DNA of 64,000 nucleotides from Mesorhizobium sp. WSM2240 (lineage in GTDB: Bacteria > Pseudomonadota > Alphaproteobacteria > Rhizobiales > Rhizobiaceae). The notes beneath the pieces are model-generated. The model was given only the letters and a program-made list of their open reading frames with translations, was not told where the DNA came from and did no database searches. Positions 16,319 through 25,480 of this stretch are shown here, piece by piece. The stretch spans positions 2,232,001 through 2,296,000 of the forward strand of contig NZ_CP159253.1 in the NCBI RefSeq assembly GCF_040438645.1, given 5' to 3'. Numbering within the stretch: the stretch's first letter is position 1; every line of letters starts with the position of its first letter. The position numbers and the translations under genes are program-made.

Positions 16319-18136
16319 ATGGCCAAAAATCCCGCCCCGAAATTTTCCAAGCCGAAGCCGTGGACAGAGGTCGCACCGCTGCTGGTCGACGTGGCGACCG
16401 GCCGCCGGCCGGCCGACCTCGTCGTGCGCAACGGCCGTTGGGTCAACGTGCATTCGGGCGAGATCATCGCCGGCACCGATATTGCCATCGTCGCAGGGCG
16501 CTTCGCCTATTGCGGGCCTAACGCCTCGCACGCCATCGGCAAGGGCACGAAAGTGGTCGACGCCGGCGGGCGTTATCTTGTGCCCGGCCTTTGCGACGCG
16601 CACATGCATGTCGAGAGCGGCATGGTCACGGTCACCGAATTCTGCCGCGCGGTCATCCCGCACGGCACCACCTCGATGTTCGTCGACCCGCACGAGATCG
16701 CCAACGTGCTCGGCCTGGAAGGTGTGCGGCTGATGCATGACGAGGCCATGGCGATGCCGGTCAATGTCCATGTGCAGATGCCGTCCTGCGTTCCCTCCGC
16801 GCCGGGCCTGGAGAATGCGGGCGCCGCGCTAAGTGTCGCCGACGTCGCCGAGGCGATGACCTGGGAAAACATCATCGGGCTCGGCGAGGTCATGAACTTT
16901 CCCGGCGTTATCGCCAACGACCCGGTCATGGCCGGCGGGATCGCCGAGACCGTCAAGGCCGGCAAGACCGTCGGCGGCCATTATGCCTCGCGCGATCTCG
17001 GCCTGCCTTTCCACGGCTATGTCGCCGGCGGCCCGGAAGACGACCATGAGGGCACGCGCATCGAGGACGCGATTGCCCGGGTGCGGCAGGGCATGAAGGC
17101 GATGCTCCGTCTCGGCTCGGCCTGGTACGATGTCGCAACGCAGATCAAAGCGGTGACGGAGGAGGGGATCGATCCGCGCAATTTCATCCTCTGCACCGAC
17201 GATAGCCATTCCGGCACTCTGGTGCATGACGGCCATATGGACCGCGTGGTGCGCCACGCCATCGCGCAGGGACTGAAGCCGGTCACCGCGATCCAGATGG
17301 CGACGCTGAATACCGCGCAACACTTCCGTCTTGAGCGCGAGCTTGGCTCGATCGCGCCGGGCCGGCTCGCCGATTTCCTCATCGTCTCCGACCTCGCCGA
17401 GATGAAGATCGACGAGGTTTTTGGCCGCGGCATGCGCCTGGCCAAGGGCGGCAAGCTCGAAATCGACATTCCCGCCTATGATTATCCCAAAAGCGCCCGC
17501 AACACCGTCAAGCTCGGCCGCAAGCTGAAGGCCGTCGACTTCGACATCGCTGCGCCGAGAGGCGCCAAGGAGGTAAAGGTCCGCGTCATCGGCGTCATCG
17601 AGAATCAGGCGCCGACGCGCGCGCTGGAGGCCGAACTGCCGGTCGAGAAAGGACTGGTGGCGATGGACCGGCGCAACGACGTCTGCCAGATCGCGCTGGT
17701 CGAGCGCCACCGCGGCACCGGCGGCGTCACCAACGGTTTTGTTTCGGGCTTCGGCTACATGCAGGATTGTGCCATGGCGTCCACGGTGGCGCATGACAGC
17801 CATCACATGATCGTCGTCGGCACCGACAAGGACGACATGGCCAAGGCCGCAAACCGGCTCGGCCAGGTCGGCGGCGGCGTCGTCATATTCTCCAAAGGCA
17901 AGGAACTGGCGCTGGTCGAAATGCCGATCGCCGGCCTGATGTCGGATGAGCGCGCCGAGACCGTCGCGGCCAAGGCGGAGAAGCTGACCGAGGCGATGCG
18001 CGCCATGGGCTGTTCGCTCAACAACGCTTACATGCAGCACTCGCTTCTGGCGCTTGTGGTGATCCCGGAATTGCGGATTTCCGACGTCGGCATCATCGAC
18101 GTGACGAAATTCGAGAAAGTGGATCTGTTCGTGTAA
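16319..18136 (+). CDS. ade: Adenine deaminase
   Basis: A 605-residue amidohydrolase that converts adenine to hypoxanthine and ammonia for purine salvage. The metal-binding DAHMHVES sequence (residues 93-100) keeps both His. [12 protein letters not shown] and the C-terminal [20 protein letters not shown] region are adenine deaminase hallmarks. It is slightly longer than the Bacillus enzyme because of an N-terminal extension. The ATG at 16319 has a ribosome site (CAGGAG) eight bases upstream. It is divergent from pyrB, so pyrimidine synthesis and purine salvage share a 175-base control region. Confidence 0.93.
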   Translation: MAKNPAPKFSKPKPWTEVAPLLVDVATGRRPADLVVRNGRWVNVHSGEIIAGTDIAIVAGRFAYCGPNASHAIGKGTKVVDAGGRYLVPGLCDAHMHVESGMVTVTEFCRAVIPHGTTSMFVDPHEIANVLGLEGVRLMHDEAMAMPVNVHVQMPSCVPSAPGLENAGAALSVADVAEAMTWENIIGLGEVMNFPGVIANDPVMAGGIAETVKAGKTVGGHYASRDLGLPFHGYVAGGPEDDHEGTRIEDAIARVRQGMKAMLRLGSAWYDVATQIKAVTEEGIDPRNFILCTDDSHSGTLVHDGHMDRVVRHAIAQGLKPVTAIQMATLNTAQHFRLERELGSIAPGRLADFLIVSDLAEMKIDEVFGRGMRLAKGGKLEIDIPAYDYPKSARNTVKLGRKLKAVDFDIAAPRGAKEVKVRVIGVIENQAPTRALEAELPVEKGLVAMDRRNDVCQIALVERHRGTGGVTNGFVSGFGYMQDCAMASTVAHDSHHMIVVGTDKDDMAKAANRLGQVGGGVVIFSKGKELALVEMPIAGLMSDERAETVAAKAEKLTEAMRAMGCSLNNAYMQHSLLALVVIPELRISDVGIIDVTKFEKVDLFV

Positions 18137-18250
18137 CCACCCATTCAGGTTGTTTCGCCTCCCTTACGGGCGGAGACACAAATTTATTGGACGCCGGAAC
18201 GGCCCGCTCTAGCGTTACGCGCGGAGCGGACCTTAGTCGGAGGAAAAACC

Positions 18251-19306
18251 ATGAAATGCATCCCGAAACTCCTGCTCGGCGCGGTTTCGGCGCTGGCGAT
18301 CGGCGCGCTGCCGATCAGTCTTGATTCGGTGGCATCGGGCGGCTTCGAACCTGCGGCCGCTCACGCCAAGGGCGGCAATGGCGGTGGGAATGGCGGCGGC
18401 AACGGTGGCGGAAACGGCAATGGCGGCGGCAACGGAAAGGGCGGTGCGGGAGAACGCGGCAAGTCGGCCGACGCGAATGGTCACGCGAAAGCCCCGGGCG
18501 CTGGCAAGGCGGCCGGCAGCATGTTGGGGGCGGTGTTCGGCAAGGAGCGTTCGCGTATAAAAAGCTCGGGCGCCAGGACATCCCCGGCCAAGACGAAAAC
18601 GGCGAAATCGTCGAACAAGGCCGTAAAGATGGCAGCGCTGCCGGCCAACGCGCCGCTGCCCGACGCCAAGCCAAAGAATTTCAATGCCAAGCTCGCCGGG
18701 CTCAACTCCCTGAAGCGCAATTATCATGCATACATCAACAGCCAGTCGCCGCGCATGGCGGCCATCCGGGACTTCGTGATGGCGTCCGCCGAGTTTGACC
18801 TTGCGCAGGAGAACGTGGCCGAAGCGACGGCTGCGCTGGCCGAGGCCCAGGCCGATTTCGCCGCCGCGGTAAACGCCGCGGCCTTGACGCCATATGACGG
18901 CGCGGTCGGCGTCTACGATGATCCTACGGTCGACAGCCTGGAGGATCGGCTCGCGGATCTGACCGCCGCTGCCGCAACTGTTGCGCCGGAGGATCAGGCT
19001 GCCTTGGATGCGGAGATTGCCGCCGTCGAAGGCCTGCTCGACAGCACGGAGGCGACCGCCGTCGCCGAGGCGGAAACATCGCTCGACGAGGCGGAACTGG
19101 CGGCCGAGACGGCTGCGGTCGGCACCGACGACGAGGCGCTCAGGGCGGCGCTGCTCGATGCCGCGAACGACAACCGCGTCGCCGAATATGGCGACGACTA
19201 TGTCGACCAGGAAATGATGGACTGGGCCAAGGATCTGCTTGGCGTCGGCGATGCCTACGGCAAGATCGACCAGGTTCGCGAGACGCTGCAGCCCGCAAGC
19301 GAATAG
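18251..19306 (+). CDS. Secreted Gly/Asn-rich, coiled-coil hypothetical protein
   Basis: A 351-residue protein of unknown function. An N-terminal signal sequence (hydrophobic core LLLGAVSALAIGALP) probably ends near AAAHAKG. Residues about 41-68 form a repeat of GGN/GGGN units, followed by a basic Lys/Ser/Ala stretch (about 95-130). The second half is Ala/Glu-rich and predicted coiled coil. GGAGGAAA directly before the ATG is a strong ribosome site. No recognisable domain. It probably acts in the periplasm or outside the cell. No neighbour shares its strand closely. Confidence 0.8.
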   Translation: MKCIPKLLLGAVSALAIGALPISLDSVASGGFEPAAAHAKGGNGGGNGGGNGGGNGNGGGNGKGGAGERGKSADANGHAKAPGAGKAAGSMLGAVFGKERSRIKSSGARTSPAKTKTAKSSNKAVKMAALPANAPLPDAKPKNFNAKLAGLNSLKRNYHAYINSQSPRMAAIRDFVMASAEFDLAQENVAEATAALAEAQADFAAAVNAAALTPYDGAVGVYDDPTVDSLEDRLADLTAAAATVAPEDQAALDAEIAAVEGLLDSTEATAVAEAETSLDEAELAAETAAVGTDDEALRAALLDAANDNRVAEYGDDYVDQEMMDWAKDLLGVGDAYGKIDQVRETLQPASE

Positions 19307-19458
19307 CGTTCGTTTTAGGCGGTCCCGTTCCGGAGCGGGCGGGCTGCCGACAATCTCCAAGCGGGACTGCCGCTCTCCGGCTGCATTCGAGGGCGGTTGG
19401 AATATGCCTCCGCCAATCTCCAGCGTTGGTGATTTGCGGAAGCACCCTATGAACCGTC

Positions 19459-19503
19459 ATTCCCGACCTCATGAGCGAGGAACGAGCGGAGAGTGTCGGG
19501 AAT
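19459..19503. repeat. Intergenic palindromic repeat
   Basis: Arms ATTCCCGAC (19459-19467) and GTCGGGAAT (19495-19503) enclose 27 bases containing GAGCGAGGAACGAGCGGAGA. The layout recalls short mobile palindromes dispersed in rhizobial genomes. Only one copy was noticed in this window, so the repeat nature is inferred. It lies in the 264-base gap between two convergent genes. Confidence 0.5.
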
Positions 19504-19570
19504 CCATATCGGAACTTGGAAGACCTTGAAGCGCTGCAGAACTGCCGCCGGAAATCTGCGCAGGCGAAGC

Positions 19571-19936
19571 TTAGTCTGGCGGGATACCCAATTCCTGGCG
19601 AAGTTTCTTCGTGAGCCCTGCTGCGACAAGCCGGTAGGATCGATGCAGATAGGCCTCGACTTCGCCGTCGCCGAGACCAGCCTCCTTTGGAACGCACACC
19701 CATTGCCGCTTGGCGAAGTAGGGCGCCTGCTTGACGCCCTCGATCCCGGTCAGCACGACAAAGCTTTCCTCCGGACACTTGAACACGATGCCGTGCAGGT
19801 CCGGGGATGTCAGCCTGAGAAGCGCAAACACCTTGCCGCCCACTTTCGCGACCCGGGATTCCCACTGGTCGACGAGGGAGACACCCGGAAGCGACGTCGT
19901 AAAATCCTCGAAGCTTTCGGGTTCGAACAGGCTCAT
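19571..19936 (-). CDS. MmcQ/YjbR family protein
   Basis: A 121-residue protein of the MmcQ/YjbR (CyaY-like fold) family. It contains the typical FALLRLTSPDLHGIVFKCPE, APYFAKRQWVCVP and LHRSYRLVAAGLTKKLRQ patterns. These small proteins are proposed to bind DNA, but their role is unsettled. The ATG at 19936 leaves a 13-base gap to the monooxygenase-fold gene upstream; an in-frame start at 19969 would overlap it by 20 bases. It is third in the run hydrolase, ABM protein, MmcQ. Confidence 0.85.
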   Translation of the reverse strand: MSLFEPESFEDFTTSLPGVSLVDQWESRVAKVGGKVFALLRLTSPDLHGIVFKCPEESFVVLTGIEGVKQAPYFAKRQWVCVPKEAGLGDGEVEAYLHRSYRLVAAGLTKKLRQELGIPPD

Positions 19937-19949
19937 GACTGTGTCAGCC

Positions 19950-20291
19950 TTACTTCTTCGCCCCGACATTCCCGTGGCCGACCAGAAGCCGGACTATCTG
20001 GACATCCTTCGGAAGCTCGATCAGGAATTCCGCATCCCGTTCGAGGTGGTGGATGCGCGTCGGGTCGCTGCCGGCAAATACACTCATCGCCTCGACGCTC
20101 TCCCAATATGAAATCGTGATGAACTCGCTTTCGCCGTCGCGATCCTCCCGGAAGGTCTGCACACCGAGCGCCTTTTCGATCAGCGGCTTGACCCCGGCTT
20201 CATAATTATAAGCCTCGTATTCGTCGGCCAGTTCGGATCGGGTGCGGCCGCGCCAGATGCGTGCGATCGTCGGACGCTTGACCTCCGCCAT
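19950..20291 (-). CDS. Antibiotic biosynthesis monooxygenase (ABM) fold protein
   Basis: A 113-residue dimeric alpha/beta-barrel protein. It has the ABM-like pattern of an opening strand (TIARIWRGR), a helix with EAYNYEAGVKPLIEK, and the central FITISYWESVEAM followed by a His-rich turn (IHHLERD). Members act as small oxygenases or have no proven activity. A ribosome site AGGAAG precedes the ATG at 20291. It lies 13 bases after the lipoprotein hydrolase gene, so it is likely co-transcribed with it. Confidence 0.8.
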   Translation of the reverse strand: MAEVKRPTIARIWRGRTRSELADEYEAYNYEAGVKPLIEKALGVQTFREDRDGESEFITISYWESVEAMSVFAGSDPTRIHHLERDAEFLIELPKDVQIVRLLVGHGNVGAKK

Positions 20292-20304
20292 TATCTTCCT
20301 CCGT

Positions 20305-21474
20305 TCAGTTTCCTCCGACCACCACATTCAGCACTTCGAAGGGCGTGGTGATGACGATGTCGGCGGCAGAGGTCAGCGTTTGGCCGATGCCGCCGGTAAG
20401 CTTGCCGATGCGGTCGGTCACGTCGCGGTCATCCGCGCCAAGGCTGCTGTCCTGGCGCAGCCGCTCGCCGAGCAGGGTCACCAGCGTAGGATTGTCCGCG
20501 AACTTGGCATGGTTGAGGCGGTCGCCGGCGTCCACCTTGGTCAGGTCGATGGCGACGACGCCGTAGCTCGCTATGTCGGCAGCGTCCTCATAGCCGCCGA
20601 GGCGCGGTCTGTTGCCGGCGATCAGTCTCGAAATCTGCAGCGCGTGGTCGTCGCCGGAAAGAAACAGGATGAACGGTTTGTCGGGCTTGCCGTAACGGCT
20701 CATCTGCGCCTTGAACACATCCACGTCGATGTCGGGTGAGGCCAGCACCACGTCGCCGAGCTTGCCGTTGAGATCGCGATCATTGGTGATGGCGAGCTGC
20801 CGCAGCGCTTCCATCGTCACCCAGTTTCCCATCGAGTGGGCGATGATGTCGACGCGCTTCGCGCCCGAGGCTGCAACCAGCCGCAGCGTCCGCTCGAGCT
20901 GGTCGCGGGCGGCGGTTGCGCTGTTGTTGTCGTAAACGTAGTCGACCGTCTTGCCGCCCGATGCCCATGAGAACAGCACCGGCGTGCCGGAATATTTCGC
21001 GTCGTGGGCGATCTGCGTCATGCGATAGACAGCGCCGTCGAACGAGGTGTTGTAGCCGTGGATGAACACCAGCGCGCGTCCTCCGTGGGCGGCGATGTCG
21101 GCGCGCAGCGCCTTGGAAAACGCCGCGTCGTCCTGATAGCCGGCAACATCGGCTGCCACGAAAAACTTGGCCGGGTCGGCCCGCTGATTCTTCTTGCGGC
21201 GCTCGATCTCACCGATCTTGTGGATGGCCGGAACGGTCATGTCGACATGCGCGTAATGCAGGTCGGGTGATCGGCCGCCGCTGAATACCTCTCGTCTGTC
21301 ATCCGCCTCCGCCCGCGTGGTGGCGACGAAGATCCGGTGCCTGCCGGCAATCTCGGAAGCGGGCGCCGCAATCGTCGGGCTTGCAATCAGTTCGCGGGTG
21401 TGCTGGCCGGCGCAGCCGCTCAGGAGCAGTGCGAGAGCAAGTATTCGAAAGGGCGCAGCTGCCGAAAATGCCAT
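20305..21474 (-). CDS. Alpha/beta hydrolase lipoprotein (DUF900 family)
   Basis: A 389-residue predicted lipoprotein. The signal peptide ends in the lipobox LLSGCAG with Cys at about residue 21. The DUF900 hydrolase domain follows, with the FIHGYNTSFD oxyanion segment and a nucleophile elbow AHSMGNW (Ser in G-x-S-x-G-like context). The catalytic Asp and His are likely in the C-terminal third (FLSGDDHALQ). The ATG at 21474 is preferred over a TTG one codon upstream. It is envelope-anchored; substrate unknown. First gene of a three-gene minus-strand run. Confidence 0.87.
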   Translation of the reverse strand: MAFSAAAPFRILALALLLSGCAGQHTRELIASPTIAAPASEIAGRHRIFVATTRAEADDRREVFSGGRSPDLHYAHVDMTVPAIHKIGEIERRKKNQRADPAKFFVAADVAGYQDDAAFSKALRADIAAHGGRALVFIHGYNTSFDGAVYRMTQIAHDAKYSGTPVLFSWASGGKTVDYVYDNNSATAARDQLERTLRLVAASGAKRVDIIAHSMGNWVTMEALRQLAITNDRDLNGKLGDVVLASPDIDVDVFKAQMSRYGKPDKPFILFLSGDDHALQISRLIAGNRPRLGGYEDAADIASYGVVAIDLTKVDAGDRLNHAKFADNPTLVTLLGERLRQDSSLGADDRDVTDRIGKLTGGIGQTLTSAADIVITTPFEVLNVVVGGN

Positions 21475-21599
21475 CAATTAGATCCGTACAGCCTCCCCTG
21501 GCCGCCCTTGTTTTGTGATAGAGGCTGGTTGCGATGTCGTCTAGCCGCAGGCTCACGCGAGATTGAGGTTGAGGTCGGGCTGAGCGACCAAATGGCGCG

Positions 21600-23057
21600 T
21601 CAACGCGCCCAGAAGGTCGGCGTGAAAATCACCAGCACGGCGAGGATTTCTAGGCGGCCAAGCAGCATCCATATCGGGAGTAGCCATTTTGCAGCTTCAG
21701 GGAGGGTCGAGAAATTCCCGGAGGGGCCGATGATATCGCCAAGTCCCGGGCCGACATTCGTGAGGGCGGTCAGAACCGAACTCATCGCCGTCACCAAATC
21801 GAGTCCCGTGGCGGCAAGCAGGATCGTACCGATCGCCCAGATCACGAAGAAGGCTGAAATGAAAAGCACGACAGCCCGCTGCATGTCTGGGTCGACCGTG
21901 CGGTCGCCGTAGCGGACTGGCAGGACCGTGTGTGGGTAGACCAGGCGCCGCAGGCCGTTGGACATGAGCTCGAACACGATCAGGAACCGGTATGCCTTGA
22001 TCCCTCCAGCGGTCGATCCCGAACAGCCGCCAAGGAATGTGGCGACGAAGATGCAGGCGACCGCAAACGGCCCCCATTGCAGGTAATCGGCGCTTGCATA
22101 GCCGCATGTCGTAATGATCGATACGAAGTTGAACGCGGCATGGGTGAAAGCGTCCAGGAAGGGCATGTCGGCGTTCACCCGCAGATATATCGCCACGCCG
22201 ACGATGAAAACGGTGCAATAGCCGGCGAAGACCCGCATTTGCGGGTCGCCCAGAGCGTCGAGGCGACCGCGCACCAGAAAAAGGATCAGGATGGAAAAGG
22301 GCAATCCGCCAATGAACATGAACAGCGTGCCGACCCAAAGCACCGCCGGTTTGTCTGCATAGAAGCCTAGCGAGGCGTCGTGCGTAGAAAAGCCGCCGGT
22401 GGCCAGCGTCGTCAGCGAATGGTTCAGCGCGTCGAAGCCGGTCATGCCGGCCATGGAGTAGAGAATTGCGCAGGCGAGCGTAAGCCCGGCGTAGATGGCG
22501 AGGAAGCTCACTGCATAAGTGGAGAAGCGCTCGAAGGGGCGATCCTCGATGTCCGAAGATTCGATCTTGAAGTAGGACACGCCTCCCACATTGAGAAAGG
22601 GCAGGATGAACACGCCAAGCGCGATGACGCCAAGTCCACCGAACCACTGCAGGATCGACCGCCACAGCAGCAACCCCGGCGGCATAGTGTCGAGACCGGT
22701 GAGCACGGTCGAACCGGTCGTGGTGATCGCCGAGACCGATTCGAAGATCGCGTCGGCAACACTGATGCCGACGGAAGAGGCGGCAAGGGGCACTGCTCCT
22801 GCAATCGCCATGGTCACCCAAAGCAGGTTGACCAGAAGGAATGCAAAACGTGTAGTCACCTGCGGTGCGCGGCCTTGGGTTGCGAGCGCCACTGCCATGG
22901 CCAGGCCGCCCATGAACAGCGCCGAAAAGGCAAAAACCCGCCAGTCCCTGTTGCCGAAATAAAGATCGACCGCCGCCGGAACCAGCATCGCGACGGAGAG
23001 ATAGATGGCGAAGACGGCTGCAATGTGGATCGCGGCGCGAACGGCAATTCTATTCAC
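21600..23057 (-). CDS. trkH: Trk-type potassium uptake protein TrkH
   Basis: A 485-residue integral membrane K+ transporter with the four M1-P-M2 repeats of the Trk/Ktr family. Selectivity-filter segments are visible as SAITTTGSTVLTG (about residues 108-120), LATGGFSTHD, IITTCGYASAD and TNVGPGLG. FLGGCSGSTAGGIKAYR is the conserved loop before the last repeats. The regulatory TrkA subunit is not nearby and should be encoded elsewhere. It is divergent from the threonine dehydratase gene. Confidence 0.95.
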   Translation of the reverse strand: MNRIAVRAAIHIAAVFAIYLSVAMLVPAAVDLYFGNRDWRVFAFSALFMGGLAMAVALATQGRAPQVTTRFAFLLVNLLWVTMAIAGAVPLAASSVGISVADAIFESVSAITTTGSTVLTGLDTMPPGLLLWRSILQWFGGLGVIALGVFILPFLNVGGVSYFKIESSDIEDRPFERFSTYAVSFLAIYAGLTLACAILYSMAGMTGFDALNHSLTTLATGGFSTHDASLGFYADKPAVLWVGTLFMFIGGLPFSILILFLVRGRLDALGDPQMRVFAGYCTVFIVGVAIYLRVNADMPFLDAFTHAAFNFVSIITTCGYASADYLQWGPFAVACIFVATFLGGCSGSTAGGIKAYRFLIVFELMSNGLRRLVYPHTVLPVRYGDRTVDPDMQRAVVLFISAFFVIWAIGTILLAATGLDLVTAMSSVLTALTNVGPGLGDIIGPSGNFSTLPEAAKWLLPIWMLLGRLEILAVLVIFTPTFWAR

Positions 23058-23212
23058 GTGGACGGGACCCCAGACGTGACGCGCCGCAGTCGAGCAGGGC
23101 TCGGAAGGGGCGTCGGAGGCCGAACAGTGGCTTCATCGGCACGAATATGCAATAGGCCTGCCGATCTGGCCCACAGCTATTGCCGGTTGCGCTGATGCGG
23201 GGAATTTAGCGA

Positions 23213-24469
23213 ATGACGAACTTCGCCGAGAAAGTCGCGGCAGCCGCCGGCGGCCTGCGCGAACTCTTTCCAGAGACGCCGCTGCAGGAGAACGATTATC
23301 TGTCGAAGAAGACAGGCGCACGCATTCTGCTGAAGCGCGAGGATCTGACGCCGGTACGCTCCTACAAAATTCGCGGCGCGTTCAATTTCTTCCGCAAGGC
23401 GCTGGCCGCCGGCAACTATGCCGACCTGTTCGTCTGCGCCTCTGCCGGCAATCACGCGCAGGGTTTTGCCTTCGTCTGCCGCCATTTCGGTAAAAAGGGC
23501 GTCGTGTTCATGCCGGTGACGACGCCGCAGCAGAAGATAGACAAGACCAAACTGTTCGGCGGCGAATTCGTCGAGATCAGGCTGGTCGGCGATTTCTTCG
23601 ACGACTGCTATCGCGCCGCGCTGGATTTCACCGAGACCGCCGGCGCGCATATGGTGCCGCCCTTCGACCACAGGGACATCATCGAAGGCCAGGCGACGGT
23701 GGCCCTGGAGATCGCCGGCCAAATGCCGGACGGGAGAGCGCCGGACATCATCGTGCTGCCGGTCGGCGGCGGCGGCCTCTCGGCCGGGGTGACGCGATAT
23801 TTCTGCGAACAGCAACGCGAAACCCGTTTCGTTTTCTGCGAGCCTTCGGGGGCGCCGAGCCTCAAGCAGAGCCTGGAAACCGGCAAGCGGGTGAAACTTT
23901 CGAAGGTCGACAATTTCGTCGATGGCGCCGCCGTCGCGGAGATCGGTCGCGAGAATTTCCGCCTGCTCAAGGACTTTCCCGCTGAGGCGGTGCGCGAAAT
24001 CCCGGAGAACCGGCTCTGCGCCACGATGATCGAGATGCTGAACGTCGAGGGCGTGGTGCTGGAGCCCGCCGGGGCGCTCGCCATCGACGCTCTCAAGGAT
24101 TTTCCGCGCAAGGAGATCAGGGGCAAGACCATCGTCTGCGTCGTCTCCGGCGGAAATTTCGATTTCGAGCGCCTGCCGGACGTGAAGGAGAGGGCGCTCC
24201 GCTTCGAGGGCCTGAAGAAATATTTCGTATTCCGTTTTCCCCAGCGCCCCGGCGCGCTGCGCGACTTCCTCGAATTGCTCGGCCCCGATGACGACATCGC
24301 CCGCTTCGAATATCTGAAGAAGTCGGCGCGCAATTTCGGCTCGGTGCTGATCGGCATCGAGACGAAGGACCGCAAGAATTTCGAGGTGCTGGCCAGACGC
24401 TTCCACGAGGCCGGCTGGGCCTATCAGGACATCACCGACAACGAGACGATCGCGGGGCTGGTGATATAA
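23213..24469 (+). CDS. ilvA: Threonine ammonia-lyase (dehydratase)
   Basis: This 418-residue PLP enzyme deaminates threonine to 2-oxobutyrate, the first committed step to isoleucine. The PLP lysine lies in RSYKIRGA (about residues 48-55), the phosphate-binding loop is PVGGGGLSAG, and SAGNHAQG is the substrate loop. The C terminus (about residues 335-418, starting FVFRFPQRPGALRDFL) is a single ACT-like regulatory domain, as in the shorter Bacillus-type enzyme. GGGGAA before the ATG is the ribosome site. It is divergent from trkH. Confidence 0.94.
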   Translation: MTNFAEKVAAAAGGLRELFPETPLQENDYLSKKTGARILLKREDLTPVRSYKIRGAFNFFRKALAAGNYADLFVCASAGNHAQGFAFVCRHFGKKGVVFMPVTTPQQKIDKTKLFGGEFVEIRLVGDFFDDCYRAALDFTETAGAHMVPPFDHRDIIEGQATVALEIAGQMPDGRAPDIIVLPVGGGGLSAGVTRYFCEQQRETRFVFCEPSGAPSLKQSLETGKRVKLSKVDNFVDGAAVAEIGRENFRLLKDFPAEAVREIPENRLCATMIEMLNVEGVVLEPAGALAIDALKDFPRKEIRGKTIVCVVSGGNFDFERLPDVKERALRFEGLKKYFVFRFPQRPGALRDFLELLGPDDDIARFEYLKKSARNFGSVLIGIETKDRKNFEVLARRFHEAGWAYQDITDNETIAGLVI

Positions 24470-24628
24470 ACGAAAACGGCTGGGCGGGCGTTGCGTCCCA
24501 ACGCATCAAGGCGATATCGGCGTCGTGACGGCGTTGCGAACAAATCCGGCAAGGGACAGGCGCCGTTCTAGCCTTTGCCCTTGATTGCAAATGCTTTTAT
24601 TCGTGCGCTTGAAGAGCGGGAGACGATT

Positions 24629-25165
24629 TTGTCCACATATATCATCCTCTTTCGCGGGGTAGGAGGCGCGACGCAGCTACCGACGAAGCCGCTGCGCGAG
24701 GCGCTGACGGCGGCCGGATTCAGCAATGTCGCGACCTACATCAACAGCGGCAATGCGGTGCTGAAAAGCAAGATTTCGCGTGAGAAAACAATCGCTTCGG
24801 TGGCCGAGATCTGCAAGCGCGAGTTCGGTTTCACCAAGGACATCTATGCGGTCACGCTCGACGAGTGGTCGGCGCTGATCGCAGCCAATCCTTTCCCCGA
24901 AGCGGTCGCCGTACCCAAATTCCTGCACGCCGCCGTACTTGCGACTCAGCCGGACAAAACGAAAGTCGAAGCTTTGCAGGCATTTGCGTCCAAGGGCGAA
25001 CGCATCGCTGTAGTCGGCAAGGTAGCCTATCTCCACACGCCGGAAGGCTTCGGCACCTCGAAACTCGCCGAAAAATTCGACAAGGGCATCGGCGTCCCCA
25101 ACACCGCGCGCAACTGGAATACGGTGCTGAAGCTCAGGGAACTGGCGGAAAAGGTGGATTCCTGA
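24629..25165 (+). CDS. DUF1697 family protein
   Basis: A 178-residue cytosolic protein of the DUF1697 family. It has the characteristic opening YIILFRGVGG, then the TYINSGNAV motif (about residues 38-46), and the C-terminal RNWNTVLKLRELA. The function is unknown. I chose the TTG at 24629 because GGAG lies six bases upstream and the family begins at this point. An earlier in-frame start at 24575 would add unrelated residues. It is monocistronic as far as can be seen. Confidence 0.85.
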   Translation: MSTYIILFRGVGGATQLPTKPLREALTAAGFSNVATYINSGNAVLKSKISREKTIASVAEICKREFGFTKDIYAVTLDEWSALIAANPFPEAVAVPKFLHAAVLATQPDKTKVEALQAFASKGERIAVVGKVAYLHTPEGFGTSKLAEKFDKGIGVPNTARNWNTVLKLRELAEKVDS

Positions 25166-25480
25166 GCTTCGAGCGCGTGATTGTTGCGCTGCACAAACTA
25201 TTCGGTTGCTATTTGCGCTGAATTCCCCCATATGCCGGTTCATAGGCGCTTGGGCCGGATTTCCGGCTTTCCCCTCCGATGGGACTGGTTGCGTCTGTTT
25301 TCTCCCTCACCGAACGAAACGGTAAGCGGCGAAAGAGCCTTGCGGACATGACGTCGGCGGGCACGACAGCGCAGCCGAGCGGACAGGAATGTCCGCCCGC
25401 CTTGTCGTTTCCACAAAGAATTTCGCCGGCAGGTAGCGCCTTGCCGCGAGTGTTGTTGCGGCTAAAGAGCCGCGTGAAAG
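25166..25480. other. 315-base gap: possible structured 5' leader of rhlE
   Basis: No convincing gene lies here. Two hairpins are visible: GCCGGA-TT-TCCGGC at 25254-25267, followed by a short T/C run and possibly ending the DUF1697 transcript, and GCGGACA-GGAA-TGTCCGC at 25379-25396. The second is a perfect 7-bp stem capped by a GNRA tetraloop and lies about 85 bases before the rhlE start. Confidence 0.45.

Noticed and set aside
16144..16488. N-terminal extension of pyrB
   Set aside because: It would cover the predicted pyrB promoter and the start of ade, and adds residues unlike any ATCase.
18233..19360. Minus-strand open frame of 375 codons opposite the secreted protein
   Set aside because: The plus strand has a signal peptide and a strong ribosome site; the opposite frame has neither.
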